Below are positions 63,402 through 64,000 of a stretch of DNA of 64,000 nt, one piece after another (within the stretch, counting starts at the first letter, position 1; every line of letters starts with the position of its first letter). Made by a program: the position numbers and the translations under genes. The DNA comes from Pseudomonas sp. PDM18 (GTDB lineage Bacteria > Pseudomonadota > Gammaproteobacteria > Pseudomonadales > Pseudomonadaceae). A model generated the notes under the pieces. That model searched no databases. It saw only the letters and a list, made by a program, of their open reading frames with translations, and was not told where the DNA came from. The stretch covers positions 310,001 through 374,000 of the forward strand of contig NZ_JACVBX010000002.1 in NCBI RefSeq assembly GCF_014852585.1, given 5' to 3'.

Positions 63402-64000
63402 TGGCGGTTCCTTCTGTGCCACTGGAGGTGCTGCTGGCGAGCAGGTTGGTACTGGTCTGTTGTTCCAGCGTGCGCTGGATTTCCCGCGCCAGGGTCTTCA
63501 CGTCGTGGTTCTCGATTTCCTTGGGCATCACCTCGAAGCCCACCGAGTTGTATAGCCGGCCCCATGCGGCCTGGGCGTCGGAGTAGGCGGCTTCGCGCTG
63601 GTAGCGCGAGAGCAGGAAGCGGCCTTCGGCGCGGATCAGCTCCAACTCGCTGCCCAGGGCGGCGCCACGGGCGGACTGGGCATAGCTGAGCAGGCTCTGG
63701 TCGACGCGCAGGCTCTCGTCGGCGAACTCCACTTCCTGCCTGGCCAGCTGATAGCGCAGCAGGCCGACGCGAACCTGGGTGAGGATGGCCATGGACAGCG
63801 CGGTGCGGCGCATGTCGTCGGTCTTTTCCTGGCTGGCCTCGGCGGCCTTGATGTCCGGGTACTGCGCCAGGCGCAGCAGGTTCATCGAGACGTTGATGCC
63901 GGTCTGGTTCCAGTCGTTGTTGTACAGGTACTTGTTGGAGTCGTACTCGTAGCCGTAGTTGAAGCTCACGTTGGGCCACAGCTGGGCCTTGGCGATCTTC
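63388..64000 (-). CDS. TolC-family outer-membrane channel (partial, runs off the right edge)
   Basis: At least 203 C-terminal residues are visible. They contain a beta-strand region (NVSFNYGYEYDSNKYLY), long Ala/Arg/Glu-rich helices of the periplasmic tunnel, and a low-complexity tail (STSSGTEGTANAAQ). The reading frame continues past 64000 upstream of an apparent internal start, so the N-terminus is cut by the window. It is the first gene seen of the export cluster. Confidence 0.8.
   Translation of the reverse strand, partial: KIAKAQLWPNVSFNYGYEYDSNKYLYNNDWNQTGINVSMNLLRLAQYPDIKAAEASQEKTDDMRRTALSMAILTQVRVGLLRYQLARQEVEFADESLRVDQSLLSYAQSARGAALGSELELIRAEGRFLLSRYQREAAYSDAQAAWGRLYNSVGFEVMPKEIENHDVKTLAREIQRTLEQQTSTNLLASSTSSGTEGTANAAQ

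Overview
This window reads as chromosomal DNA of a Pseudomonas, probably of the P. aeruginosa / P. nitroreducens / P. citronellolis side of the genus. The evidence is the high GC content, the order gacA-uvrC-pgsA followed by tRNA-Gly, tRNA-Cys and tRNA-Leu, the galU / VOC protein / gor / symporter neighbourhood, OprD-type and BetT genes, and dispersed Pseudomonas REP/REPIN palindromes. I see no insertion sequence, prophage, integrase, CRISPR array or rRNA gene. The species is inference.

Layout. 1-6.8 kb: the end of a Bat (MoxR/VWA/BatD) operon, then a periplasmic HAD phosphatase, an arylsulfatase and an MFS/spermidine-synthase-like fusion. 6.9-8.9 kb: choline transporter betT. 9-13.3 kb: small conserved gene, gacA, uvrC, pgsA and three tRNAs with promoters and terminators. 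13.3-14.5 kb: small genes including an SOS-box-controlled UmuD-like protein that lacks both catalytic residues. 14.7-19.6 kb: galU, VOC protein, gor, symporter and an Lrp regulator. 19.6-23 kb: small hypothetical and secreted proteins and endonuclease I, with a second LexA-like box. 23-26 kb: CoA-transferase, flavin reductase and bestrophin. 26.2-29.8 kb: mmsA-mmsB for valine degradation with a divergent LysR gene. 30-42.3 kb: accessory metabolism and regulation: YebC, thioesterase plus ECF sigma factor, MocR regulator, class II aldolase, an orphan polyamine-type binding protein, LysR/MFS genes and an HxlR-EmrAB efflux operon. 42.3-42.9 kb: a long gap with a minus-strand terminator and a structured RNA candidate. 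42.9-45 kb: OprD porin and an alpha/beta hydrolase.

45-58.4 kb is a 13-kb organosulfur-acquisition supercluster on the minus strand. It has a TonB-dependent receptor, the alkylsulfatase AtsK, a second TauD-type dioxygenase, a GntR regulator, an AsfA-like flavoprotein and AsfB-like ferredoxin, and a sulfonate-type ABC importer whose binding protein carries a NosL-like tail. The importer is followed by a HEAT-repeat protein and a DUF971 protein in overlapping reading frames, and a divergent LysR (SftR-like) gene heads the cluster. The likely logic is sulfate starvation: sulfate esters and sulfonates are imported through the outer membrane, opened by 2-oxoglutarate dioxygenases or by a reductase/ferredoxin-fed oxygenase, and sulfite is released for cysteine synthesis.

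58.4-59.2 kb is a repeat-rich spacer. 59.2-64 kb is an unusual four-gene minus-strand export cluster running off the window: a TolC-like protein, a periplasmic adaptor, a GAF-like sensor/adaptor, and a PqqD-like + M50 protease + HlyD fusion. No ATP- or proton-driven pump gene is visible. I consider this the best candidate here for a poorly described system.
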